Shown here piece by piece: positions 1 through 7,378 of a stretch of 64,000 nt of DNA. The position numbers and the translations under genes were made by a program. The stretch is from Allopusillimonas sp008369125. GTDB taxonomy: Bacteria > Pseudomonadota > Gammaproteobacteria > Burkholderiales > Burkholderiaceae_B. The stretch lies in the NCBI RefSeq assembly GCF_008369125.1, contig NZ_VOAY01000001.1:1116001-1180000 (forward strand). Direction: 5' to 3'. The notes below the pieces were generated by a model. It did no database searches and was not told the DNA's origin. It worked only from the letters and a program-made list of their open reading frames with translations. Positions within the stretch are counted from its first letter, which is position 1. Each line of letters begins with the position of its first letter.

Positions 1-3
1 CAA

Positions 4-996
4 GTGCGCGCTTCGGCGCGCACCAAAGCGCCCAGCCTCATCCCTAACTGGCGCAGTGCGTCCAGCCGTAAGGCATGGAAGCGCTATTGGCTGCTCGACC
101 CTCTGGAGGGCTTGGCCGAGCGCAGTGTTTTCCGGCTGCTGCGCATGCTGCCGCTAGAGTGGGGTTCGCGGCTGGGCGGGTATCACGGCCGGTTTATCGG
201 CAGTGCTCGCAAACGCACTCATGAACAGGCGCGCCGCGCACTGGCTTTTATTTCGCCTGAGTTGTCCCAGTCTGAAGTGGCCGCCACGCTAAACAGACTG
301 CGACAGAACGCCGGGCGAGCGCTGGTCGAAACCTTGATTTCAGACCGCATTAGCGCGGCTGACCATGTAGTCGAACCCGTAGAGCCGCGGCGCTCGGAAA
401 TCAGGGATGCCGCTACCCCGCGCATTTACGTCACCATCCATACCAGCAACCTTGGCTATCTTATGGGCATAGCCTTGCGCAAAGCCACTGGCCTTCATGT
501 CACGACAGTAAGCCGCATGCTGCCCAATCGGTTCAGCCAACGCCTTAGCGAGACGCTGTACCAGCAACATGAGGGTAAAGTGCTTGGGCCCGGCATTAGC
601 ACGGCACGCCATCTTATGGAACACCTGCGCAAACCCGGTGGCCTGGTGCTTATCCATATTGACGAGGCACGTAGTCGCCAGGTTTATTTTCCGACATTTG
701 GGCGAGAAATGCCTTACGGCAGCAACCTCAGCCTGGCGATACGACTGGCAGCAACCACGGGTGCGGCCATTGTGCCCGTTTACCTCAAGCGCACCAGCGG
801 CACCCACTTCGAGTTGCGCGTGCTGCCAGACATTGCAGCACCTGCCAAAGACGATACCGAGCAGGCCGATGTTGCCCGACAGCTTGACGTTTTATTTGAA
901 AAAATAATACGAGACAATATCGATGACTGGCAGCAGCTTTATTTTTTGCGGCCTCCCACTGGCGAGTCGACCACGGCCGGCCCAGATCACGTGTAA
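4..996 (+). CDS. LpxL/HtrB-like lysophospholipid acyltransferase, possibly 5'-truncated by the window
   Basis: Resembles the lipid A / lysophospholipid acyltransferase family, which moves an acyl chain onto a lipid acceptor at the inner membrane. Seen: an N-terminal basic segment, a core with H-T-S-N-L-G near residue 146, and a later block with FGREMPYG and TGAAIVPVYL typical of the acceptor-binding part of LpxL proteins. In LpxL the first motif is normally H-x4-D/E (for example HxxNWE). Here the acidic position appears to be Gly, so the usual catalytic dyad is not evident. The frame opens with GTG at position 4, right at the window edge, so the true start may lie upstream. About 330 residues is a normal family length. 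Neighbours upstream are not visible. Family assignment is fairly safe; activity is uncertain. Confidence 0.7.
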   Translation: MRASARTKAPSLIPNWRSASSRKAWKRYWLLDPLEGLAERSVFRLLRMLPLEWGSRLGGYHGRFIGSARKRTHEQARRALAFISPELSQSEVAATLNRLRQNAGRALVETLISDRISAADHVVEPVEPRRSEIRDAATPRIYVTIHTSNLGYLMGIALRKATGLHVTTVSRMLPNRFSQRLSETLYQQHEGKVLGPGISTARHLMEHLRKPGGLVLIHIDEARSRQVYFPTFGREMPYGSNLSLAIRLAATTGAAIVPVYLKRTSGTHFELRVLPDIAAPAKDDTEQADVARQLDVLFEKIIRDNIDDWQQLYFLRPPTGESTTAGPDHV

Positions 997-1274
997 TACA
1001 TGGCTACGCACTGTGGCACTCAGCCGATCAACTGTCTTACCCGTTTGCACGGGAAAATCCACCAAACAACACATTGCCGCCCGCACGAACGCGTCGAGGG
1101 CACCATTCTTCGAATACCCCATTCAAGATGCTTACGTGTAGCAATCATAAGCCTGAACACAAAATTCCAGACATTCTCGCAGTTTAGATGACTCATTGAT
1201 CGGTCTATCTTTTCAGTGACTCTGCAACAAAAGCTAGAATAGGCCTCTTGAACCATGTGGAGGAAACATCTGCC

Positions 1275-2240
1275 ATGCACCCCACCGTCGCCGAGCTGTA
1301 TAGTCAGCTCACCTTGCCCGTCATCAGCGCGCCCATGTTTATTGTTTCAGGCCCTGAGCTCGTCATTGCGCAATGCGCCAGCGGCATTGTGGGCTCCATG
1401 CCTGCGCTCAATGCCCGGCCACAAGAGCAGTTGTCACCCTGGCTCACGCAAATCGAGACCGCACTGACCGAACTGCGTCAGCGTGAACCTGACCGACGCA
1501 TCGCGCCTTATGCCATTAACCTGATCATTCATCGCTCAAACGACCGCGTCGACGCGGATCTTGCAGTTTGTGCCGAACACAAAGTCCCCATCATCATTAC
1601 CAGCCTGAGTGCACCACATAGCGTGGTCGATGCCGTGCATGGCTGGGGTGGCAAGGTGTTCCATGACATCACCACGCTGCGCCACGCTGAAAAAGCCCTT
1701 GAGGCAGGTGTAGATGGCCTGATTCTTGTTTGCGCTGGCGCAGGCGGCCATGCAGGCACGCTTAGCCCCTTCGCCCTGGTTGGCGAAATACGCAAAATGT
1801 TTGATGGCCCCATTATTTTGTCGGGTGCCATTAGCCGGGGGCAAGATATTGCAGCGGCACGCGCCATGGGCGCTGACTTTGCCTACATTGGTACGCGGTT
1901 TATTGCCAGCGATGAGTCCAATGCCAAAGAGGCCTACAAACAGGCCATCGTCGATGCCAGCGCCAAAGATGTACTCTACACCCCCTACTTTACAGGTATC
2001 CCAGGCAACTACCTTAAGGCCAGCATTGCGGCCGCAGGGCTTGACCCCGACAACCTGCCTGCTGTCGACCCAAGCTCGGCCAATTTTGGTTCTACTCGAA
2101 GCAAGCCCTGGAAGGACATCTGGGGCGTCGGTCAGGGTGTGGGCAATATTGAACGCGTGTTGTCTGTCGCCGACATCGTCGATCAGCTTAAGCGTGAGTA
2201 TGTTGCAACCGTACACTCGCTCAATGACAAATTTATCTAA
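1275..2240 (+). CDS. nitronate monooxygenase / 2-nitropropane dioxygenase family flavoprotein
   Basis: A 321-residue FMN-dependent TIM-barrel protein of the nitronate monooxygenase family. Members oxidise nitronates, and several are misannotated enoyl reductases. Seen: an N-terminal P-V-I-S-A-P-M segment (FMN site), the glycine-rich CAGAGGHAG stretch near residue 153 containing the conserved His, and AMGADFAYIGTRF, typical of the phosphate-binding end of the barrel. The ATG at 1275 is chosen over an upstream in-frame TTG at 1248 because GTGGAGGAAA lies about 10 bases ahead of it and homologues start close to this point. It is followed 15 bp later by an enoyl-CoA hydratase on the same strand, so the two are probably co-transcribed. 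The real substrate cannot be read from the sequence. Confidence 0.85.
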   Translation: MHPTVAELYSQLTLPVISAPMFIVSGPELVIAQCASGIVGSMPALNARPQEQLSPWLTQIETALTELRQREPDRRIAPYAINLIIHRSNDRVDADLAVCAEHKVPIIITSLSAPHSVVDAVHGWGGKVFHDITTLRHAEKALEAGVDGLILVCAGAGGHAGTLSPFALVGEIRKMFDGPIILSGAISRGQDIAAARAMGADFAYIGTRFIASDESNAKEAYKQAIVDASAKDVLYTPYFTGIPGNYLKASIAAAGLDPDNLPAVDPSSANFGSTRSKPWKDIWGVGQGVGNIERVLSVADIVDQLKREYVATVHSLNDKFI

Positions 2241-2255
2241 AAAAGTGATGATGTA

Positions 2256-2987
2256 ATGATAGATACCAAGTATGAAAACGGCGCCATGGTGCTTACCATT
2301 AACCGTCCCAAACAGCGCAATGCGCTCAGCACCGATATGTACCTGCAGCTTAGCGAAGGCCTGCAGGCGGCGCATAACAACCCTGAATGTTATAGCGTCA
2401 TTATTACCGGCGCGGGCGACCATTTCACCGCAGGCAATGACCTTGCCGACTTTCAGCGTCAGCGCGTGCCAGGCGATAGCCCTGCCCTCACCTTTTTACG
2501 TACGTTGGCATCGGTTGACGTTCCCGTCATCGCTGCTGTGCAAGGCTACGCCATTGGGGTAGGCGTAACCATGCTGCAGCATTGCGACTTTGTCTATGCA
2601 GACAGTACTGCTGTCTTCAGTCTGCCCTTTGTCACGCTGGGGCTTTGCCCCGAAGGTGGCTCCAGCATACTGCTTGAGCGTCTTGTAGGCCCACGCAAAG
2701 CGGCGCAATGGCTGCTGCAGGCCAAGCGCTTCGACGCCGCCGAGGCGCTGGATGCCGGGCTGCTCACCGCCATCTCTGAAAACGGCCAGGCCCTAACTGA
2801 TGCTCAACAGGCCGCCGCACTACTGGGCAAGCAACCTGTCGCGGCATTGCGCCTTTCCAAAAACATGCTCAGAGAGCCGGGCCGTCTTGCTTTGATGCAG
2901 GCTTTCGATATAGAACGCGATCGCTTCCAGGAGCGTTTAAAGTCTGACGAAGCCCAAACCGCCTTCAAGCGGTTCTTTGAGCGGTAG
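2256..2987 (+). CDS. enoyl-CoA hydratase/isomerase family protein
   Basis: A 243-residue crotonase-fold protein expected to hydrate or isomerise an enoyl-CoA in the cytoplasm. Seen: TAGNDLADF (CoA/oxyanion region, residues about 58-66), the second oxyanion segment around AVQGYAIGVGVTML, and LGLCPEGGSS, where the Glu matches one of the two usual catalytic acids. The other acidic position (GG-x-x-E in classic hydratases) is replaced by the VGVTMLQH context, a pattern more often seen in isomerase-like or atypical members. It is the second gene of a two-gene unit with the nitronate monooxygenase-like gene. It is a clear paralogue of the hydratase at 24289-25017: both share the VTMLQH/STMLQH and LCPEGGS blocks. 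Confidence 0.85.
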   Translation: MIDTKYENGAMVLTINRPKQRNALSTDMYLQLSEGLQAAHNNPECYSVIITGAGDHFTAGNDLADFQRQRVPGDSPALTFLRTLASVDVPVIAAVQGYAIGVGVTMLQHCDFVYADSTAVFSLPFVTLGLCPEGGSSILLERLVGPRKAAQWLLQAKRFDAAEALDAGLLTAISENGQALTDAQQAAALLGKQPVAALRLSKNMLREPGRLALMQAFDIERDRFQERLKSDEAQTAFKRFFER

Positions 2988-3036
2988 GCGGTTCGTAGCG
3001 CCAGCCACTTCCAGTCCAGGCCGATAGCCTCGCCGC

Positions 3037-3160
3037 AATGCCTGCAGGACATAGCGATAGGACAAACGAGCTACACAGGAATGCCTTCAGGACATACCGG
3101 TAGGTCAAACGAGCAACACATGAGTGCCTGCAGGGCGTACGGTCAGGACATATCGGCATG
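3037..3160. repeat. 43-bp tandem repeat, about 2.9 copies
   Basis: Three successive units are in register: TGCCTGCAG or TGCCTTCAG begins at 3039, 3082 and 3125, exactly 43 bp apart, each followed by a diverged GGACATA...GG and a CAAACGAG-type tail in the first two units. The array sits between the convergent enoyl-CoA hydratase (+) and CoA-transferase subunit B (-) genes, just before a terminator hairpin. No open frame of interest runs through it. Units differ by several substitutions, so it is not a very recent expansion. Confidence 0.75.
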
Positions 3161-3173
3161 ATATATGGGTAAC

Positions 3174-3206
3174 AAAAAGGGCTTGCCAAATGTGCAAGCC
3201 CTTTTT
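3174..3206. terminator. bidirectional intrinsic terminator
   Basis: A perfect inverted repeat: the left arm (3174-3186), AAAAAGGGCTTGC, pairs with GCAAGCCCTTTTT (3194-3206) around a 7-base loop. The A-tract on one side and T-tract on the other make it usable from both strands. That fits its position between the converging hydratase operon and the CoA-transferase/Bug operon. Confidence 0.88.
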
Positions 3207-3329
3207 GCGTGTGCGCTAGCGCCCTGTTGCAGGTGCAAGTCTTCCAATAAGTTGATCACCGAGAATGAGGTGAAGCGCAATGAGGGTTAAAACAAGCCAG
3301 AAACTAGTGATAACCCGCCGCTAACCTGC

Positions 3330-3971
3330 TTAAGGACGAATCAGTTGTGCACCTGTCTGCGCCTGCAAATCGTCAAAACTGACGCCATCATTGATCTGCA
3401 AAACCTTCAGCCCTTCTGGCGCAACTTCGAGCACGGCCAGATCCGTGTAAATACGGCTGACCACGCCTACGCCCGTAACCGGCAGCGAGCACGATTCGAG
3501 AACTTTGGGTGAACCGTCTTTGGCGTTGTGCTCCATAAGAATGAACACACGCCGTGCACCCACCGCAAGATCCATGGCGCCGCCGACAGCAGGCGGCTCG
3601 CCCGGACGGCCTAGATTCCAGTTTGCCAGATCGCCCGTGCGCGAAACCTGCATGCCACCCATAATACAAATATCAAGATGGCCGCCGCGCATCATGGCGA
3701 ACGAGATAACGTGATCAAAAAACGCGCCGCCTGTTAGCAAAGTTACTGGTTTCTTGCCGGCATTGATAAGCTCAGTGTCTTCCTGACCCTCAGGCGCGGG
3801 TGGCCCCATGCCCAGAATGCCGTTCTCACTTTGAAGAATGACTTCTTTCTCCGGACTCAGATAGCGGGCGACCAGTTCGGGCATGCCGATGCCGATATTT
3901 ACATAGCTGCCGGCCGGAATATCGGCCGCGAGACGCTCAGCCATTTCATTTCTATTTAACCGCTTTAACAT
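3330..3971 (-). CDS. 3-oxoacid CoA-transferase, subunit B
   Basis: A 213-residue beta subunit of a family I CoA-transferase (AtoA/PcaJ/ScoB type), which moves CoA between a carboxylic acid and an acyl-CoA such as succinyl-CoA. Seen: the family signature around SENG (residues 48-51), whose Glu carries the CoA thioester intermediate, the NIGIGMPE segment ahead of it, and a central GGAMDLAVGARRV block. Usual length. It follows the alpha subunit on the same strand with a 12-bp gap; together they form the active heterotetramer. The start at 3971 matches the family N-terminus (M-x-R-L-x-R), although no strong ribosome site is visible. Downstream is the bidirectional terminator. The natural acid substrate is unknown; the thiolase and Bug genes nearby suggest a 3-oxoacid pathway. 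Confidence 0.92.
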   Translation of the reverse strand: MLKRLNRNEMAERLAADIPAGSYVNIGIGMPELVARYLSPEKEVILQSENGILGMGPPAPEGQEDTELINAGKKPVTLLTGGAFFDHVISFAMMRGGHLDICIMGGMQVSRTGDLANWNLGRPGEPPAVGGAMDLAVGARRVFILMEHNAKDGSPKVLESCSLPVTGVGVVSRIYTDLAVLEVAPEGLKVLQINDGVSFDDLQAQTGAQLIRP

Positions 3972-3983
3972 AATAAATATCGC

Positions 3984-4664
3984 TTAACTGGATAGTTCGG
4001 GGTGGGATACGCGCACAATGCGATTGACGAAAATGCCCGGCGTAACAATACACTCGGGATCAAGATCGCCCAGCTCAACAAAGTGTTTGACCTGCACAAT
4101 CGTCTTGCGGGCCGCCATACACATAACCGGCCCAAAATTGCGTTGTGCCTTGTTATAGACCAGGTTGCCCCACCTGTCGGCGCGTTCGGCCATAACCAGT
4201 GCAAAATCACCTCGTATGGGTTTTTCGAACACATAATGCTTGCCGTCGATCTCGCGGGTTTCTTTTCCGGCCGCCAGATCGGTGCCATAGGCCGTCGGGG
4301 TAAAAAAGCCCCCCAGCCCGGCACCGCCAGCGTGAAGACGCTCGGCAATCGTACCTTGCGGCACGGTTTCGAGTTCTATCTTCCCTTCTTTGTACATTTC
4401 GTTGAACACCCACGAATGGCTGGCTTTGGGGAACGAGCAAATAATCTTGCGTACCCGACCCGCCTTGATCAGTGCCGCCAGACCGTTTTCGTGGTTGCCG
4501 GCATTGTTGTTGACGACGGTGAGATCGCGCGCGCCCTGGTCAATGAGGGTATGAATAAGCTCGGTGGGCATGCCCGCCCCGCCGAAACCGCCCACCAGAA
4601 CGGTCGCGCCATCATGGATGTCAGCGACCGCCTCTTCGAGGCTGTCTATAAACTTGTTGATCAT
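3984..4664 (-). CDS. 3-oxoacid CoA-transferase, subunit A
   Basis: A 226-residue alpha subunit partner of the gene at 3330-3971. Seen: the N-terminal glycine-rich GGFGGAGMP CoA-binding loop (about residues 25-33), VNNNAGNHENGLAAL, and GGFFTPTAYGTDLA, all typical of AtoD/PcaI/ScoA proteins. Full length. The upstream neighbour on the same strand is a Bug-type receptor whose stop lies about 27 bp before this start, so receptor and transferase are probably one transcript. The order receptor, alpha, beta suggests that the imported acid is the acid activated by this enzyme, which is inference. Confidence 0.92.
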   Translation of the reverse strand: MINKFIDSLEEAVADIHDGATVLVGGFGGAGMPTELIHTLIDQGARDLTVVNNNAGNHENGLAALIKAGRVRKIICSFPKASHSWVFNEMYKEGKIELETVPQGTIAERLHAGGAGLGGFFTPTAYGTDLAAGKETREIDGKHYVFEKPIRGDFALVMAERADRWGNLVYNKAQRNFGPVMCMAARKTIVQVKHFVELGDLDPECIVTPGIFVNRIVRVSHPELSS

Positions 4665-4691
4665 TTGCGTGTAAACCTGCCAGATAAAAAA

Positions 4692-5666
4692 TTAATTTAA
4701 CGAAATATTGGCTTTCTTGATGATCTCTGCGTACATGGCAGAGTCAGACTCGATACGTTTCTGGAAGGCTTGTGGCCCGTCGCCTACCGGCACAAAGCCA
4801 GCATCCTTGAAACGCTGAGCGACCGCAGGCTCTTTGACAATTTCTTTAATCTCGGCCGCCATCTTGTCGATGATGTCTTGCGGGGTACCAGCTGGGGCCA
4901 GAATACCCGCCCACGAACCCATGGCAAAGCCCGGGAAGCCAGACTCGGCCACGGTACGGACGTTAGGTTCATCGGCCCAGCGCTCGCTCGAAGAAATGGC
5001 AAGCACTTTAAGCTCGCCTTTTTTGGCGTACTGCATGGGCACCAGAATCGGGTCAAACACCATAGAAACCCGACCTGCCAGCAAATCCGTCAAGATAGGC
5101 GCGCTACCTTTATAGGGTACGTGCGTCATGTCCAAACCGGCCTGATAGCCAAAGTTAACGCCAGTAAGGTGTGCACTGGACCCTGCCCCGCTCGACCCAT
5201 ACGTCAGGGCACCGGGGTTTTTCTTGCCATACGCAACCAACTCTTCGAGCGTGTCGGCCGGCACATTTTTGGCCACAAACAAAAACAGCGGCAGCTCGGC
5301 CGCCAGTGCTACCGGCGCAAAATCAGAAAGCTTGTACTGCAAATTGTAAAGATGCGGGTTAACCGAGTGTGCCGCAATAACCGTCACAAACGTATAGCCA
5401 TCGGGCTTTGCCCGCGCGGCTGCCGCCGTGCCTATGGTGGCATTGGCACCAGGCTTATTGGTAACCACAAAAGTTTGGCCCAGGCGTTCAGACAGACGCT
5501 GCGTCACCGCACGGGCAACCGTGTCAGTGGCACCACCTGGCGTATAGGGCACAATCATTTCAACCGTTCTTTCGGGCCAGCTCGCGGCGTGAGCACCAAA
5601 GCCAGCGGCCATGGCCGCCGCGCAAAACAGTGATGTGAGTGTGCGTTTGATATATCTATGATTCAT
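4692..5666 (-). CDS. Bug-family (TctC-type) periplasmic receptor
   Basis: A 324-residue extracytoplasmic solute receptor of the Bug family, the periplasmic component of tripartite tricarboxylate-type transport. Seen: a clear N-terminal signal peptide (basic start, hydrophobic core, cut near AHAASWPE), then the hallmark WPERTVEMIVPYTPGG start of the mature protein, NKPGANATIGT, and the HVPYKGSAP loop. AAGGAG lies seven bases ahead of the ATG at 5666. No TctA or TctB membrane genes occur in this window, so this is an orphan receptor, as is common in Bordetella-like genomes. It heads a unit with the two CoA-transferase subunits. The ligand is probably a carboxylate but cannot be named. Confidence 0.9.
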   Translation of the reverse strand: MNHRYIKRTLTSLFCAAAMAAGFGAHAASWPERTVEMIVPYTPGGATDTVARAVTQRLSERLGQTFVVTNKPGANATIGTAAAARAKPDGYTFVTVIAAHSVNPHLYNLQYKLSDFAPVALAAELPLFLFVAKNVPADTLEELVAYGKKNPGALTYGSSGAGSSAHLTGVNFGYQAGLDMTHVPYKGSAPILTDLLAGRVSMVFDPILVPMQYAKKGELKVLAISSSERWADEPNVRTVAESGFPGFAMGSWAGILAPAGTPQDIIDKMAAEIKEIVKEPAVAQRFKDAGFVPVGDGPQAFQKRIESDSAMYAEIIKKANISLN

Positions 5667-5854
5667 TGTCTACTCCTTGGTTTTTTGGTTGAACGCGCGT
5701 TACGTTCTGTTCGTCGAACCACACGCGCCTGATAATCAGATGTGATCTGGCTGGTGTTAATACGTACTCGAGGCCTTAGGCGGCTAGTGGGCGCATCGCA
5801 ACACAAACACCTCGACATTATTGCTGTACCGATGCGTCTGCGCGATGCCAACGC

Positions 5855-6030
5855 TTCGTGATAACGCGTGGGACCAGTGTCGCCGATCGATAACGCTGGG
5901 CGGTCAGTATTTGTGCTGATCGATAACGTTCTGGGTCGGTACATGTGCTGATCAATCACGCTTGGGATCCGTACATGTGCTGATCAATAACACTCGGGGC
6001 CAGTGCACATGCTGATCAAGTCAGCCTGTG
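5855..6030. repeat. 32/33-bp tandem repeat, about five to six copies
   Basis: The core GATCRATMACG (or close variants) recurs at 5885, 5918, 5950, 5982 and 6014, giving spacings of 33, 32, 32 and 32 bp. A weaker first copy is near 5858. The second half of most units ends in TGTGCT or CATGCT. The array lies in the 380-bp gap between the thiolase stop (6047) and the Bug receptor start (5666), upstream of the receptor. Between 5667 and 5850 I see only an undefined promoter region. Confidence 0.8.
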
Positions 6031-6046
6031 CTCTGGCCCCGGTGTA

Positions 6047-7225
6047 TTAGGCGACCTCGAAAAGCCCGGCTGCACCCTGGCCGCCGCCTATGCACATGGT
6101 AACCACCACGTACTTGACGCCGCGCCGCTTGCCTTCGATCAGCGCATGGCCGGTCATACGGGCACCTGATACGCCATAGGGGTGGCCTACAGCAATAGCA
6201 CCACCATTAACGTTGAGACGCTCGTCAGGAATGCCCAGCCGATCGCGGCAGTACAGAACCTGGCAGGCAAACGCTTCGTTAAGCTCCCACAACCCGATAT
6301 CATCAACTTTAAGCCCTGCGCGCTCCAGCAGGCGCGGCACGGCAAACACCGGGCCTATGCCCATTTCATCAGGCTCGCAGCCTGCCACGGCAAAGCCACG
6401 GAAAATACCCAAAGGCTGCAGCCCGCGCTGTTCGGCCAGCTTGCTGTTCATAACCACGCATGCCGAGGCGCCATCAGAAAACTGGCTGGCATTGCCAGCA
6501 GTAATGACACCGCCGGGCAAGGCCGAACGTATGCGCGACACGCCTTCAATCGTCGTGTCGGGGCGTATGCCCTCGTCACTGGAAATAGTGACTTCGCGCG
6601 TGGACATCTGTCCGCTACGCGAGTCGAATACACCCATAGTGGTCGTCATGGGTGCAATCTCATCATTGAACAAGCCCTTTTCTTGCGCAGCGGCGGCACG
6701 CAACTGACTGCGCACCCCGTATTCGTCCTGAGCCTGTTTGGAAATATTGTAGCGATCAGCCACTGTTTCAGCAGTTTGCAGCATGCTCCAGTAGAGCTCT
6801 GGCTTGTGCTGGAGCAGCCAGGGATCACGCCGCATGAGCGGGTTCATGCTGTTTTGCACACATGAAATACTTTCAACGCCACCGGCCACCATCACGGGTA
6901 CCTGGTCAACAATAACGCGTTGAGCAGCCATGGCAATAGCCTGCAGCCCCGAGGAGCAAAAACGGTTAATGGTCACGCCGGCCGCTGTGACAGGCAACCC
7001 AGCCCGCAGCGCGATGGCGCGTGCCACATTACCGCCCAGCGTACCTTCGGGCTGCGCCGTGCCCATGATGATGTCTTCAACTTCAGCAGGGTCAATGCCT
7101 GCGCGTGCTACGGCGTGCTCAACGGCGTGGCCGCCCAGCGTAGCGCCGTAAGTCATGTTAAATGCCCCGCGCCACGATTTGCCCAGCCCGGTGCGAGCGG
7201 TGGATACGATTACAGCTTCAGTCAC
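6047..7225 (-). CDS. acetyl-CoA acetyltransferase / 3-ketoacyl-CoA thiolase
   Basis: A 392-residue thiolase that cleaves or forms 3-ketoacyl-CoA. Seen: the acyl-accepting Cys in NRFCSSGLQA (Cys about residue 90), GGAIAVGHPYGVSGARM carrying the active-site His, and a C-terminal CIGGGQGAA with the second catalytic Cys. Full length. I choose the GTG at 7225 because CTGGAGA lies directly ahead and thiolases begin with M/V-T-E-A-V-I-V-S-T-A-R-T; the frame could be read from a TTG at 7243. It follows the FadB-type gene on the same strand after 150 bp that contain a gyrA/parC relic. It probably performs the last step of the beta-oxidation module. Confidence 0.92.
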   Translation of the reverse strand: MTEAVIVSTARTGLGKSWRGAFNMTYGATLGGHAVEHAVARAGIDPAEVEDIIMGTAQPEGTLGGNVARAIALRAGLPVTAAGVTINRFCSSGLQAIAMAAQRVIVDQVPVMVAGGVESISCVQNSMNPLMRRDPWLLQHKPELYWSMLQTAETVADRYNISKQAQDEYGVRSQLRAAAAQEKGLFNDEIAPMTTTMGVFDSRSGQMSTREVTISSDEGIRPDTTIEGVSRIRSALPGGVITAGNASQFSDGASACVVMNSKLAEQRGLQPLGIFRGFAVAGCEPDEMGIGPVFAVPRLLERAGLKVDDIGLWELNEAFACQVLYCRDRLGIPDERLNVNGGAIAVGHPYGVSGARMTGHALIEGKRRGVKYVVVTMCIGGGQGAAGLFEVA

Positions 7226-7270
7226 ACGTGTCTCCAGATTCAATTCAAAGAATAAATGTCTGTTTGCTTA

Positions 7271-7369
7271 ATTGGCTAGTGCCACTGCCAAGCCTTCAAG
7301 TACATGGCCACGCTCACGAGCCTTGCGCAGCTGGAACGCCGCGCGGCGCGTAACAACCTCGCGACCATG
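7271..7369 (-). pseudogene. relic of gyrA/parC (DNA gyrase or topoisomerase IV subunit A), internal fragment
   Basis: Read on the minus strand directly behind the fadB-like stop and in the same frame, about 33 codons give HGREVVTRR, then two Ala, F-Q, then LRKARERGHVLEGLAVALAN and a TAA. This matches the conserved type IIA topoisomerase A-subunit segment (E. coli GyrA has REVVTRRT and ALAVALANID in the same order, about residues 355-390, from memory). There is no start codon and no more of the gene on either side. It is too short and too well conserved to be chance. It sits between the fadB-like stop (7379) and the thiolase start, so it is probably a captured fragment from a rearrangement. 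Confidence 0.75.
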
Positions 7370-7378
7370 TCCAGATCT

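Noticed and set aside
1536..2423. Minus-strand open frame (295 codons) across the nitronate monooxygenase-like and hydratase genes
   Set aside because: Runs through two recognisable plus-strand genes and crosses their junction; no family features.
4770..5633. Long open frame (287 codons) on the plus strand opposite a Bug receptor gene
   Set aside because: Antisense to a well-supported signal-peptide-bearing receptor; peptide has no recognisable motif and is Arg/His-rich, typical of a reverse-strand shadow.
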